Positions 24,999 to 34,115 are shown, counted from the stretch's first letter. The stretch is DNA of 57,297 nucleotides from DATBGZ01 sp036557785 (GCA_036557785.1 DATBGZ010000023.1:1-57297); one strand, 5' to 3'. The notes: generated from the sequence alone by a model not told the origin. Made by a program: numbers and translations.

Positions 24999-26039
24999 AT
25001 GCCCATGCCCCCACTGGCCGCCGGAGCCCGCCGGGTCGCCGTGCTGATCCCCGACGGCGTCGCCGCGTTCGATCTCGGTACCCCGTCGCAGATCCTGAAC
25101 GCCGCGCGGTCGCCGGTCACCGACGAGCGCCTCTACGACGTACGGACCTGCACCGCCGACGGCGCGGCCGTCCGTACGTCCGGTGGCTTCGCGGCGGTGC
25201 CCGACCAGGGGCCGCAGATCCTGCTCGACGCCGACACGGTGATCATCCCGGGCGTGCACGGCAATCAGATGAGTGATGGCGTGCCCCGATTCACCGACGC
25301 CGAGATCGCGGCGCTGCGCCGGATCCCGGCCGGCACCCGGCTGGTCTCGATCTGCACTGCCGCGTTCGCGCTGGCAGAGGTCGGCCGGCTCGACGGTCGG
25401 CCCGCGACCACCCACTGGGCCTACGTCGAGGAGTTCCGGCGCCAGTACCCGCGCGTGCGGCTGAACCCCGACGTGCTCTTCGTCGACGACGGTGACGTGC
25501 TCACCTCCGCCGGGGTCGGGGCCGGCGTCGACCTGTGCCTGCATCTGGTGCGCCGCGACTTCGGCTCCGAGGTCGCCAACCTGGCCGCCCGGCGCAGCGT
25601 GATGCCGCCCTGGCGCGACGGCGGGCAGGCGCAGTACATCGTGCGGCACGTGCCGCACCCGGTCGGCTCGTCCACGGCCACGGCCCGCGAGTGGGCCTTG
25701 ACGCATCTCGATTCAGCGCTTGATCTGACGAGCATGGCCCGCACCGCCCGGATGAGCGTACGTACCTTCACCCGCCGGTTCCGCGACGAGACCGGCCTCT
25801 CCCCGGCGGCGTGGCTGAACCGGCAGCGGGTCGAGCACGCCCGGCTGTTGCTGGAGACGTCGGACCTGACCGTCGACGAGGTGGCCCGGCGCGCCGGCTT
25901 CGGCACGGCCGTGTCGCTGCGGGCCCACCTGCGCGCCGCCGTCGGCGTGGCACCCCTGGCGTACCGCCGCACCTTCCGGCCGACCGCCGGGTCCGACGAG
26001 GCTGTGGTTGGCGGCATCGGGGGCGCTGCGCAGTCGTAA
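24999..26039 (+). CDS. GlxA-family transcriptional regulator (DJ-1/PfpI plus AraC HTH)
   Basis: The protein has 346 residues. The N-terminal DJ-1/PfpI-like domain starts RRVAVLIPDGVAAFDL and has the nucleophile-elbow Cys in VSICTAAFALAEVG. The C-terminal AraC-type double HTH has MARTARMSVRTFTRRFRD and VDEVARRAGFGTAVSLRAH. GlxA-type regulators sense small metabolites and usually activate adjacent genes. It is divergent from the MFS transporter and followed ten bases later by the L-2-hydroxyglutarate oxidase gene. Confidence 0.9.
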   Translation: MPMPPLAAGARRVAVLIPDGVAAFDLGTPSQILNAARSPVTDERLYDVRTCTADGAAVRTSGGFAAVPDQGPQILLDADTVIIPGVHGNQMSDGVPRFTDAEIAALRRIPAGTRLVSICTAAFALAEVGRLDGRPATTHWAYVEEFRRQYPRVRLNPDVLFVDDGDVLTSAGVGAGVDLCLHLVRRDFGSEVANLAARRSVMPPWRDGGQAQYIVRHVPHPVGSSTATAREWALTHLDSALDLTSMARTARMSVRTFTRRFRDETGLSPAAWLNRQRVEHARLLLETSDLTVDEVARRAGFGTAVSLRAHLRAAVGVAPLAYRRTFRPTAGSDEAVVGGIGGAAQS

Positions 26040-26048
26040 GCTACCGCC

Positions 26049-27239
26049 GTGGCTCACTACGTTGTCGTCGGTGGCGGCATCGTGGGCCTCGCCGCGGCCC
26101 ACCGGCTCACCCAGGAGCATCCACACTCGACGGTCACGGTCCTGGAGAAGGAGGACCGTGTCGCGGCCCACCAGACCGGACACAACTCGGGCGTGATCCA
26201 CGCCGGCGTCTACTACAAGCCGGGCAGCCTCAAGGCCACGCTGTGCCGGGCCGGCTCGGCCTCGATGGTCGAGTTCTGCCGCGCCAACGACATCCCGTAC
26301 CAGGTGTGCGGCAAGCTGATCGTCGCCACGGACCCCTCGGAGCTGCCCCGGCTCGATGCGCTGTACGAGCGGGCGCTCGCCAACGGCCTGCCGGTGACCA
26401 GGATCGGGCCGGAACAGGCACGCGAGTACGAGCCGAACGTGGCCAGCGTCGGCGCCCTGCACGTCGCCTCGACCGGAATCGTGGACTACAAGCAGGTCTC
26501 CGCCCGGCTCGCCGCGCTCGTGGACAAGGCGGGCGGGACCGTCCGCCTCGGCGCCCGGGTGACCGGGCTGCAGCCCGACGGGTCGGCGGTCGTGGTCTCC
26601 ACCACGATCGGGTCGTTCCGGGCCGACTACCTGATCAACTGTGCGGGACTGCACGCGGACCGGGTGGCGCGCCTGGCCGGGCTGCACCCGCCGGCGCGGA
26701 TCGTGCCGTTCCGGGGCGAGTACTACGAGCTGACCGAGCAGACCCGGGATCTGGTGCGCGGCCTGATCTACCCCGTGCCCGACCCGAGCTTCCCGTTCCT
26801 CGGCGTCCACCTGACCCGCATGATCGACGGGAGCGTGCACGCGGGCCCCAACGCCGTGCTCGCCACGGCCCGCGAGGGGTACTCATGGGGGCGCTTCGCG
26901 GCCCGCGACGTCGCCGAGGTCGCCACCTACCCAGGCCTGTGGCGGTTGGCCCGGCGCCACTACCGGTACGGCCTGACGGAGGTCCGCCGGTCGTTGTCGC
27001 GGCGCCGGTTCGCCGCCAGCCTCGCCCGGCTCGTCCCCGCGCTCACCGACAGCGACATCGTCCCGGCGGGTGCGGGTGTGCGGGCGCAGGCGATCGCCCC
27101 GGACGGCTCGCTGGTCGACGACTTCCTCATCCTGCGCTCGGGCCGGCAGGTGCACGTGCTCAACGCACCGTCGCCGGCGGCCACGAGCAGCCTGGAGATC
27201 GCCCGGCACATCACCGCTCAACTGCACCCCGACAAGTAG
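26049..27239 (+). CDS. lhgO: L-2-hydroxyglutarate oxidase/dehydrogenase (FAD-dependent)
   Basis: The enzyme oxidises L-2-hydroxyglutarate to 2-oxoglutarate, feeding electrons to the respiratory chain or oxygen. The protein has 396 residues. The FAD-binding GGGIVGLAAAHRL is at residue 8, followed by HNSGVIHAGVYYKPGS, which is characteristic of the LhgO/L2HGDH family. ISRLVP-type and PAGAGVRAQAI segments lie near the C-terminus. The start is GTG at 26049, ten bases after the GlxA-type regulator. A lipoprotein gene starts 11 bases downstream. Confidence 0.88.
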   Translation: MAHYVVVGGGIVGLAAAHRLTQEHPHSTVTVLEKEDRVAAHQTGHNSGVIHAGVYYKPGSLKATLCRAGSASMVEFCRANDIPYQVCGKLIVATDPSELPRLDALYERALANGLPVTRIGPEQAREYEPNVASVGALHVASTGIVDYKQVSARLAALVDKAGGTVRLGARVTGLQPDGSAVVVSTTIGSFRADYLINCAGLHADRVARLAGLHPPARIVPFRGEYYELTEQTRDLVRGLIYPVPDPSFPFLGVHLTRMIDGSVHAGPNAVLATAREGYSWGRFAARDVAEVATYPGLWRLARRHYRYGLTEVRRSLSRRRFAASLARLVPALTDSDIVPAGAGVRAQAIAPDGSLVDDFLILRSGRQVHVLNAPSPAATSSLEIARHITAQLHPDK

Positions 27240-27250
27240 GCTGGTCGGCC

Positions 27251-27817
27251 GTGGTCTCTCGGCGGTGTCTGCTCGCGCTCGCGTCGGTGGTGCTCGCCGC
27301 GATGCTCGGGGGGTGCACCGACCCCCCGCCCCAGGAGGACCCGTTCGCGAGCGCGGAGGGGCGGGCGTGCCAGGCGGTCGAGTACGACGCCGTCGCCAAC
27401 GCGCTCGGGGTCCGCTTCGACACCGCGGCCGCGGCGAAGGTCGACGAGACGTACTCCTGCGCGCTCGGCATCGATCACCAGGACTTCCCGGACTTGGTGG
27501 TGACGCTCTCGCCGACGGCCGCCGATCCGGTCATCTATCGGGCGACCTCGATCCCCAGCGGCTTCACCGCGCTCAAGCAACTGGGTCGTGAGGCGTACCG
27601 GCTCGACCTGCCCCGCGGCACCTACTCGGGTCGCGACGCGAGCCCCAGCGGCCCGGCGGTACAGCTCGGCTGGCTCTCGGCGGCACCCCAGATGATGACG
27701 CTGCGCTATACGTTCCCGGCCGACGCCACGGATGCCGACGTGGCCGCGCTCACCCCACGTCTGGTCGCCTTCGCCAAGGCCATCGAGGACGAGATCGTCA
27801 ACCACCCCCTGGGCTGA
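27251..27817 (+). CDS. Predicted lipoprotein
   Basis: The protein has 188 residues. A signal peptide (RRCLLALASVVLAAMLGGC) ends in a clear lipobox LGGC, followed by a Pro-rich spacer. The mature part has two further Cys, in RACQAVEY and TYSCALG. The start is GTG at 27251, shortly after the lhgO stop. The longer frame upstream is a shadow of lhgO. No function is recognised. The dispersed palindrome follows the stop by about 33 bases. Confidence 0.7.
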   Translation: MVSRRCLLALASVVLAAMLGGCTDPPPQEDPFASAEGRACQAVEYDAVANALGVRFDTAAAAKVDETYSCALGIDHQDFPDLVVTLSPTAADPVIYRATSIPSGFTALKQLGREAYRLDLPRGTYSGRDASPSGPAVQLGWLSAAPQMMTLRYTFPADATDADVAALTPRLVAFAKAIEDEIVNHPLG

Positions 27818-27849
27818 CCCCCGCCATCCCCTGGGCTGACCCCTGCACG

Positions 27850-27907
27850 CGATCTTGGGGTTATCGACGTGGTTTGATCTCCAATCACGACGATAAGCCC
27901 AAGATCG
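27850..27907. repeat. Dispersed palindromic repeat, copy 2
   Basis: The arms at 27850-27874 and 27883-27907 have three mismatches and the loop TGATCTCC. The sequence is the inverse orientation of copy 1 at 18135-18192. Here it is intergenic, between a lipoprotein gene and the DtxR-type regulator, and could also act as a transcript end. Confidence 0.9.
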
Positions 27908-27970
27908 GCGAGGTTGGATCGGGGTCGGTGTCCGTACGGCCAGGTAGCATTCGGCCGGGAGGATACCGGC

Positions 27971-28654
27971 GTGCCCACCGATCTGGTCGATACGACCGAA
28001 ATGTACCTGCGCACCATCCTTGAGCTCGAGGAGGAGGGTGTGCCGGCGCTGCGCGCGCGCATCGCCGAGCGCCTCAAGCAGAGCGGCCCGACCGTGAGCC
28101 AGACCGTGGCCCGCATGGAGCGCGACGGCCTGGTCGTCGTCGAGGGCGACCGCCACCTCGTGTTCACCGACGACGGGCGCGGCAAGGCGGTCGCGGTCAT
28201 GCGCAAACACCGCCTCGCGGAGTTGCTGCTCGTCAACGTGATCGGCATGCCGTACGAGGAGGCCCACGACGAGGCCTGCCGATGGGAACACGTGATGAGC
28301 GAGGCCGTGGAGCAGCGGGTCTACGAGCTGCTCGGCCGACCCTCGCGCAGCCCGTACGGCAACCCGATCCCCGGTCTGGCGGAGCTCGGCCCGGTCGACG
28401 CCAACAACAGCGGCGCCCACCCGGAACGGAACCTGGCATTCCCCGGGCTTTCCGGCAAGGTCACGGTCAGCCGCATCTGCGAGAGCGTGCAGACCGACGC
28501 CGACGTGCTGCGCCGGCTGCACTCGGCCGGCGTGGACCCGGGCGCGAACGTGGTGGTGGCCCAGGAACCGGACTCGGTGGTCGTCGAACGCGACGGTGAC
28601 AGCGTGCGGCTGCCCCGGGAGGTAGCCTCCCGCGTGTTCGTCTCCGCCCCCTGA
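27971..28654 (+). CDS. DtxR/IdeR-family metal-dependent repressor
   Basis: The protein has 227 residues. The winged HTH is IAERLKQSGPTVSQTVARMERDG (in parts), and the dimerisation/metal-binding domain contains HRLAELLL, the Cys in DEACRWEHVMSE and a C-terminal SH3-like domain. The first ten residues (PTDLVDTTEMYLRTILELEE) match the DtxR/IdeR family, whose members use Fe(II) or Mn(II) as co-repressor. The start is GTG at 27971, with GGGAGG at 27958-27963. Confidence 0.92.
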   Translation: MPTDLVDTTEMYLRTILELEEEGVPALRARIAERLKQSGPTVSQTVARMERDGLVVVEGDRHLVFTDDGRGKAVAVMRKHRLAELLLVNVIGMPYEEAHDEACRWEHVMSEAVEQRVYELLGRPSRSPYGNPIPGLAELGPVDANNSGAHPERNLAFPGLSGKVTVSRICESVQTDADVLRRLHSAGVDPGANVVVAQEPDSVVVERDGDSVRLPREVASRVFVSAP

Positions 28655-28677
28655 CCGACGAACACGCGCCGGCGCCG

Positions 28678-29076
28678 TCAATCGACCGGTACCAGCGGCA
28701 GGTCGGTCTGCGCGAAGTCGTCGCCGATGCAGAGCAGAGGCTCGCGCGCGACGACGGCGGTCGCGTAGGTCAGGCACTCCCCGAAGTTCAGGGCCGCCGG
28801 ATGCCGTCCCTTCCCGTAGCGGAGAAACGCGTCGATAGCCGCCGGCCAGTGCGCGCTGGTGAAGACGATCTCCCGCATCCCGATCTCCTGAACGAAACGC
28901 GCCAGCAGCGATTTGCCGGTGGCGCCGAGTCGAGCGGCAAGGACAATGCCGGACTCGACCAGCGTCGGAGCCCCGATTCCGGGCATGCCGTCCTCGTCGG
29001 CGATGTGCTCGAGCAGCGGCTCCCAGCCCGGCTCCTTCAGGAGGATCGCCAGGACCGCGGAGCTGTCGACGATCAC
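28678..29076 (-). CDS. vapC: VapC-type PIN-domain toxin
   Basis: The protein has 132 residues. The PIN domain starts MIVDSSAVLAILLKEPGW, with the first acidic residue at Asp3, and continues with TLVESGIVLAAR, FTSAHWPAAIDAF and LNFGECLTYA. A final acidic residue is in CIGDDFAQTDL. VapC toxins are ribonucleases, often cleaving tRNA or rRNA. The start overlaps the stop of the upstream antitoxin by four bases, the usual vapBC layout. Confidence 0.92.
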   Translation of the reverse strand: MIVDSSAVLAILLKEPGWEPLLEHIADEDGMPGIGAPTLVESGIVLAARLGATGKSLLARFVQEIGMREIVFTSAHWPAAIDAFLRYGKGRHPAALNFGECLTYATAVVAREPLLCIGDDFAQTDLPLVPVD

Positions 29077-29345
29077 CCGCCCTCCGGACCGTATCCGAGG
29101 ATTTCTTCGCGGTCGGCTCTGGTGGGCGCCTTGCCCAACAGAGCCGCCGGCACCTGGGGCCAGGCTTCATCGGTGAGGAAGCGAAGCAGCCGGGCCGTGC
29201 GGTCATTCGCCGTGCGCGCCGCGGCCAACCGTGCCCAACGTTCCTGGAGAGCGACATTGATCGCGCGCGTCTTCGTCTCACCGGCCAGTGTCGCGACCTC
29301 GGCTGCGAGCCGCTCTGTCTCGGGGTCCTTGATGTTCAGAGCCAT
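29073..29345 (-). CDS. vapB: VapB-type antitoxin
   Basis: The protein has 90 residues. The N-terminus MALNIKDPETERLAAEVATL is the typical ribbon-helix-helix DNA-binding start of this antitoxin class. The C-terminal half, with LRFLTDEAWPQVPA, would wrap the toxin. ATG at 29345 is six bases from a candidate -10 (TAGGGT on the minus strand), so the transcript may be leaderless. A perfect palindrome lies just upstream. Confidence 0.9.
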   Translation of the reverse strand: MALNIKDPETERLAAEVATLAGETKTRAINVALQERWARLAAARTANDRTARLLRFLTDEAWPQVPAALLGKAPTRADREEILGYGPEGG

Positions 29346-29351
29346 GGTGTA

Positions 29352-29380
29352 ACCCTACCTTTCATGGTGTAAGTACACCA
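29352..29380 (-). promoter_or_regulatory. vapBC promoter and operator
   Basis: TGGTGTAAGTACACCA at 29365-29380 is a perfect palindrome around a 2-base centre. Half of it (ATGGTGTAA) is repeated over the vapB start codon at 29344-29352. The minus-strand hexamer TAGGGT (29352-29357) would be the -10. The layout fits autoregulation by VapB or the VapBC complex. Confidence 0.7.
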
Positions 29381-29400
29381 GAGCCTCGCGGCGGCGGGCC

Positions 29401-30291
29401 GTGGTGTTGACTGGTGGGGTGGCGCTCATCGACGTCCCTACCCTCGCCGGTCAGCTGGCCTCCGGTGATCCGCCGACCCTCATCGATGTCCGGTGGCGGC
29501 TCGGCGGCCCGCCGGGACTCGAGGGGTACCTGGCCGGGCACATTCCGACGGCCGTGTTCCTCGATCTGGACACCGACCTCTGCGGTCCGCCCGGGGCGGG
29601 TGGCCGCCACCCGCTGCCCGACCCGGCCGCGCTGCAGGAGCGGCTGCGCGCCGCGGGCGTACGGGCGGGTCACCCCGTGGTCGCCTACGACGCCGGTGAC
29701 GGCATGCCGGCCGCGCGGCTGTGGTGGACGCTGCGTTGGGCCGGCCACGAGGCGGTCGCGGTGCTCGACGGCGGGCTCGCCGCCTGGCTCGCCGACGGTC
29801 AGGCCACGCAGGTGGGCCCGGTCACGCCGGAGCCGGGCGATGTCGTCGTCGACCCCGGCCACATGCCGATCCTCGACGCGCCGGCGGCGGCGAGGCTGGC
29901 CCGCGACGGGGTGCTGCTCGATGCCCGGGCGCCGGTGCGCTACCGGGGCGAGGCGGAGCCGGTCGATCCGGTGGCGGGGCACATCCCCGGCGCGGTCAAC
30001 CTGCCATCGTCCACATTGGTGGATGACAGCGGACGGCTGCGGCCGCCGGACCAGTTGCGCGAGGCCGTGCAGGCGGCCGCCCAGCAGGACCGCGCATCGA
30101 CGCCGGTGTTCGGCGCGTACTGCGGATCCGGGGTGACGGCGGCGCAGACCGTGCTCGCGCTCGAGCTGGCGGGATATCCACGCTCGCCATTGTACGTGGG
30201 GTCGTGGAGCGAATGGGTGGCCGACGCGTCGCGGCCGGTCGCCGTGGGTGAGGAGCGGGTCGGGGACGACACCGCGGGCCAACGGCCATGA
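29401..30291 (+). CDS. Two-domain rhodanese-type sulfurtransferase
   Basis: The protein has 296 residues and two rhodanese domains, as in thiosulfate or 3-mercaptopyruvate sulfurtransferases. The first is non-catalytic, with Asp in place of Cys in AYDAGDGMPAARLWW. The second carries the active loop AYCGSGVTA. CGSGVT is more like mercaptopyruvate sulfurtransferase loops than the thiosulfate type, but the substrate is not proven. The start is GTG at 29401. acuC begins inside its stop (ATGA), so the genes are coupled. Confidence 0.88.
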   Translation: MVLTGGVALIDVPTLAGQLASGDPPTLIDVRWRLGGPPGLEGYLAGHIPTAVFLDLDTDLCGPPGAGGRHPLPDPAALQERLRAAGVRAGHPVVAYDAGDGMPAARLWWTLRWAGHEAVAVLDGGLAAWLADGQATQVGPVTPEPGDVVVDPGHMPILDAPAAARLARDGVLLDARAPVRYRGEAEPVDPVAGHIPGAVNLPSSTLVDDSGRLRPPDQLREAVQAAAQQDRASTPVFGAYCGSGVTAAQTVLALELAGYPRSPLYVGSWSEWVADASRPVAVGEERVGDDTAGQRP

Positions 30292-31496
30292 CGGCGACGG
30301 TGGTGTGGGGCGACGAGCTGCTCGCGTACGACCTCGGCGATCATCCGCTCGACCCGGTTCGGGTGGAGTTGACGATCGCGCTGTCCCGGATGCTCGGCGT
30401 ACTCGACCGGCCCGGGGTGCGGGTGGTGGCGCCCGAGCCGGCCGACGACGCCGCGATCACCCGGGTCCACGATCCGCGCTACGTCGACGCGGTCAAGGTC
30501 GCCGGCGAGGAGATGGACTCCGCTCAGTACGGTCTGGGTACCGGCGACAACCCCGTCTTCGACCGGATGCACGAGGCGAGCGCGCTCGTCGCGGGGGCGA
30601 GCATCGCAGCGGCGGAGGCGGTGTGGCGTGAGGAGACCGTACGGGCGGTCAACATCGCCGGTGGGCTGCATCACGCGATGCCCGACCACGCCTCGGGATT
30701 CTGCGTCTACAACGATCCAGCGATCGCGATCACGCGCCTGCTCGACCTCGGTGCCGAGCATATCGCGTATGTAGATGTCGACGTGCATCACGGTGACGGC
30801 GTGCAGGCGATCTTCTGGGACGACCCGCGGGTGCTCACGGTCAGCCTGCACGAGACGCCGCTGGCGTTGTTTCCCGGCACCGGCTTCCCGCACGAGACGG
30901 GCGGCCCCAAGGCACCCGGGACCGCGGTGAACGTCGCGCTGCCGCCCGGCACGGACGATGGCGGCTGGCTGCGCGCATTCCACGCCGTGGTGCCCTCGGT
31001 GCTGCGCGCGTTCCGGCCGCAGATCCTGTTCACGCAGTGCGGCGCGGACACTTATCACATCGACCCATTGGCCGACCTGAAGCTGACCGTGGACGGTCAA
31101 CGGGCCTCGCACATCGCGCTGCGGGCGCTCGCCGACGAGCTCTGCGGCGGTCGATGGGTCGCGCTCGGCGGCGGCGGGTACGCGTTGGTGGAGGCGGTGC
31201 CCCGCACGTGGACGCATCTGCTCGCCACGCTGACCGGCGAGTCGCTCGATCCGCGCACGCTCATCCCGCGCGAGTGGCAGGAGCTGGCCCGCGAGCGGCT
31301 GGCCGGGGCACCGCACGGCCGGCTCCGGCTGCTTCGCGACGGCCCTGGTGTGCCGACCACGCTGACCGACGGCGGCCAGACCGCGTACCGGGCCTGGACT
31401 CCCGGCGACGGCGACACCGTCGGCCGGGCGATCACGGCCACCCGCAACGAGGTGTTTCCCCTGCTGGGGCTGGATCCGCACGATCCCCGGGACTAG
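30288..31496 (+). CDS. acuC: AcuC-type protein deacetylase (class I HDAC-like)
   Basis: The protein has 402 residues with the zinc-dependent histone-deacetylase fold. GGLHHAMPDHASGFCVYND holds the catalytic His pair, DVDVHHGDGVQAIFW has the metal ligands, and GGGGYAL lies near 300. In Bacillus and others AcuC deacetylates acetyl-CoA synthetase and thereby reactivates it. The next gene downstream encodes a GNAT-containing acyltransferase, so the two may be opposite arms of one acetylation switch. ATG at 30288 overlaps the rhodanese gene. Confidence 0.9.
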   Translation: MTATVVWGDELLAYDLGDHPLDPVRVELTIALSRMLGVLDRPGVRVVAPEPADDAAITRVHDPRYVDAVKVAGEEMDSAQYGLGTGDNPVFDRMHEASALVAGASIAAAEAVWREETVRAVNIAGGLHHAMPDHASGFCVYNDPAIAITRLLDLGAEHIAYVDVDVHHGDGVQAIFWDDPRVLTVSLHETPLALFPGTGFPHETGGPKAPGTAVNVALPPGTDDGGWLRAFHAVVPSVLRAFRPQILFTQCGADTYHIDPLADLKLTVDGQRASHIALRALADELCGGRWVALGGGGYALVEAVPRTWTHLLATLTGESLDPRTLIPREWQELARERLAGAPHGRLRLLRDGPGVPTTLTDGGQTAYRAWTPGDGDTVGRAITATRNEVFPLLGLDPHDPRD

Positions 31497-31504
31497 GCCT
31501 CGCC

Positions 31505-33949
31505 GTGGCGGATGTGCTGCTCTCCGACGGGTCGACTGTCCATATCAGACAGATCGCGCCGGAGGACGCGGACCGGATCGTGGCGTTGCACGGCCGGTTC
31601 TCGGTGCGGACGAGGTACCTGCGCTACTTCTCGCCCTACCCGCGCATCCCGCCGCGCGACCTGGAGCGCTTTGTCACCGTCGACCATCGCGACCGTGAGG
31701 CACTGGTCGTGACGGCGGCCGAGCAGATCATCGCGGTCGGTCGGTACGAGCGGCTTGCTCCCGACGCCGGCGACGCCGAGGTGGCGTTCGTCGTGGAGGA
31801 CGCCTTCCAGGGCAAGGGGATCGGGCCACTGCTGCTGGAACACCTCGCCCAGGCGGCCCGATCGGCCGGGATACGCCGGTTCGTGGCCGAGGTGCTTCCG
31901 GCGAACCGGCCGATGCTCAAGGTGCTCTTCGAGGCCGGGTACCAGATCAGCCGGGAGTGGGCCGAGGGCGTGGTGCACCTGACCTTCCCGATCGAGCCGA
32001 CGCCGGCCTCGGAGAGCATCGCCCGGGACCGCGAGCGGCATCCCGAGGCGGCGTCGATCGCGCGGCTGCTCAGGCCAGGATCCGTTGTGGTGTATGGAGT
32101 CCGGCGCGACGGCACGGGAGTCGGCGCCAGTCTGGTCCACACCATCGCCTCGGGCGGCTTCACCGGATCGCTGTCGGTCGTGCACCCCACGGCCCCCGCT
32201 CCGGCGGCGCCCGGAGTCGTGGTGTCCACTCTGGAGGGAGCGTCCGCGTTCCCCACCGCGTCGGTGGCCGGCGGCGTCGACCTCGCCGTGGTCGCGGTGC
32301 CGGCGGCCCAGGTGCCAGCCGCGGTCGCCGATGCGGGCGGGGCCGGCGCGCATGCGGTTGTCGTGATCTCGGCGGGGTTTGCCGACGGACCGGCCCGTGA
32401 CATGGGCGACCGGCGGGAGCTGGTGGCGCTGGCCCGCCACCATGGGATGCGCCTGGTGGGGCCGAACTGCCTAGGCGTGATCAACACCGACCCCGCAGTC
32501 TGCCTGAACGCGACCCTGGTGCCCCGGATGGTGGCGCGGGGCAGGGTCGGCGTCTTCTGCCAGTCGGGCTTCGTCGGCGTCGCGATGCTCTCGGAGATCG
32601 ACGAACGTGGACTCGGTGTGTCGACGTTCGCCTCCGCTGGCGACCGGGCAGATGTCTCCGGCAACGACCTGTTGCAGTACTGGCGCGACGACCCGCACAC
32701 CGACGTCGTCCTGCTCTACCTGGAGACCTTCGGCAACCCGCACAAGTTCGCCCGCATCGCACGAGAACTGGGGCGGGACAAGCCGGTCGCCATGGTGGCC
32801 GCCGGTGCGGCCGCCGGGTCGGTCTCCGGCCCAGACGACCTGCCGTGGTCACCACAACGGGCGTTGGAGAGCGAAGCGGCCGCCGCGCTTATCGCCCACA
32901 GTGGAGTGATCCACGTCCAGACCGTGCCGGAGTTGCTCGATGTGGCGCAGATCCTGGCATCCTGCCCGTTGCCGGCCGGCGCCCGGGTCGGGGTGGTCGG
33001 CGACGACTCCGCGCTGGTGCGCCTCGCCGCCGCAACCTGTGCCCGAGCGGGGCTTGAGGTCACGTTCACCCGGTCGGCGACGCCGCGGCTGCAGCCCCGG
33101 GTGCTCAAAAGCCTGGTCGCCGCGGCGCTGGACCGCGAGGTCGTCGACATGGTCCTGGCCGTGGTCTCGCCCCCGCTGCCGGGGTCTCCTGTGGACGATG
33201 CCCTGTACGGCATCGCGGACGCGGTGGACCACCACTGCGTGGCAGGCCCCCAGGCGCGCATCATCGGCAAGGAGCCGGAGCACCCGGGACCGGACAAGCC
33301 GGTGGTCACGGTCCTGGTCGCGACGCCCTCCCGGGTCGACCTCGGGCTGCCCACGTACCGCACGGTCGAGGAGGCCGTACGGGCTCTGGCACACGTGTCG
33401 TCCTACGCGGCCTGGCGCCGCCGCCCACCCGGAACGCTGCCAGAGCTGGCTGGCATGGACTCGGACGCCGGGCGCGCCGTCGTCGCGCGGCAGGGTCCGG
33501 TCGCCGAGCTGCTCGCGGCGTACGGCATACCGTCCACTGTGGATTGGAAAGCGACGGCCGACGGGGTCGAGTGCGTGGTCGAGGTGCTCGACGATCCCGC
33601 GTTCGGGCCGGTGGTCGGATTCGGGGTCGGCGGGATCGCCACGCGGTTGCTGGGAGATCGGGCGTGGCGGGTCGTGCCACTGACCGATGTGGATGCCGCC
33701 GCACTCGTGCGGGCGCCCAGGGCCGCGGCCCTCCTGCAGGGCTACGGCGGCGCGGATCCGGTTGATCTCAACGCGCTGCAAGATCTCCTGCTGCGCGTGG
33801 GTCTAGTAGCGCACGAGAACCCGGGTGTCAAGAGGCTGCGCCTGGATCCAGTCCGCGCGCGCGACAGTGGACTGGTCGTCGTCCATGCCTCGGTGGTCTA
33901 CGGCGAGCCCGGCCCCCGCCCGGACACGGGACCGCGGCATCTGGGATGA
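31505..33949 (+). CDS. Pat-like protein acyltransferase: N-terminal GNAT fused to an acyl-CoA synthetase-like module
   Basis: The protein has 814 residues. Residues 1-165 form a GNAT acetyltransferase with the acetyl-CoA loop FQGKGIGPLLLEHLA. A CoA-binding/succinyl-CoA-ligase-like module follows, with VGPNCLGVINTDP and QSGFVGVAMLSEI. The C-terminal ATP-grasp region looks shortened: it passes from LLAAYGIPSTVDWK straight to DDPAFGPVVGFGVGG, so the usual nucleotide-binding strand segment seems to be missing. E. coli PatZ has the GNAT at the other end. It follows acuC by eight bases. The start is GTG at 31505. Likely targets are acyl-CoA synthetases, by analogy. Confidence 0.88.
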   Translation: MADVLLSDGSTVHIRQIAPEDADRIVALHGRFSVRTRYLRYFSPYPRIPPRDLERFVTVDHRDREALVVTAAEQIIAVGRYERLAPDAGDAEVAFVVEDAFQGKGIGPLLLEHLAQAARSAGIRRFVAEVLPANRPMLKVLFEAGYQISREWAEGVVHLTFPIEPTPASESIARDRERHPEAASIARLLRPGSVVVYGVRRDGTGVGASLVHTIASGGFTGSLSVVHPTAPAPAAPGVVVSTLEGASAFPTASVAGGVDLAVVAVPAAQVPAAVADAGGAGAHAVVVISAGFADGPARDMGDRRELVALARHHGMRLVGPNCLGVINTDPAVCLNATLVPRMVARGRVGVFCQSGFVGVAMLSEIDERGLGVSTFASAGDRADVSGNDLLQYWRDDPHTDVVLLYLETFGNPHKFARIARELGRDKPVAMVAAGAAAGSVSGPDDLPWSPQRALESEAAAALIAHSGVIHVQTVPELLDVAQILASCPLPAGARVGVVGDDSALVRLAAATCARAGLEVTFTRSATPRLQPRVLKSLVAAALDREVVDMVLAVVSPPLPGSPVDDALYGIADAVDHHCVAGPQARIIGKEPEHPGPDKPVVTVLVATPSRVDLGLPTYRTVEEAVRALAHVSSYAAWRRRPPGTLPELAGMDSDAGRAVVARQGPVAELLAAYGIPSTVDWKATADGVECVVEVLDDPAFGPVVGFGVGGIATRLLGDRAWRVVPLTDVDAAALVRAPRAAALLQGYGGADPVDLNALQDLLLRVGLVAHENPGVKRLRLDPVRARDSGLVVVHASVVYGEPGPRPDTGPRHLG

Positions 33950-34115
33950 GCACCGCGTCGCCACGTGCGGGTTGCAGGTGGCGCTCTGCGGTCGGCCGGT
34001 ACACGCCATCGTGTACGTCTGGCAACCCAGGGTTACCGGCGGAGGGACCTATGCGAGTGAGACGATGGGCGACTACAGTGCTCGGTGGCCTCACCCCTAC
34101 CGATGGAGGCGATCG

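Noticed and set aside
23228..25120. 630-codon minus-strand frame over the MFS gene
   Set aside because: It is a shadow frame; the MFS helices are in another frame of the same strand.
27218..29281. 687-codon minus-strand frame opposite the DtxR gene
   Set aside because: It has no domain, and it runs through a dispersed palindrome and the DtxR gene in antisense.
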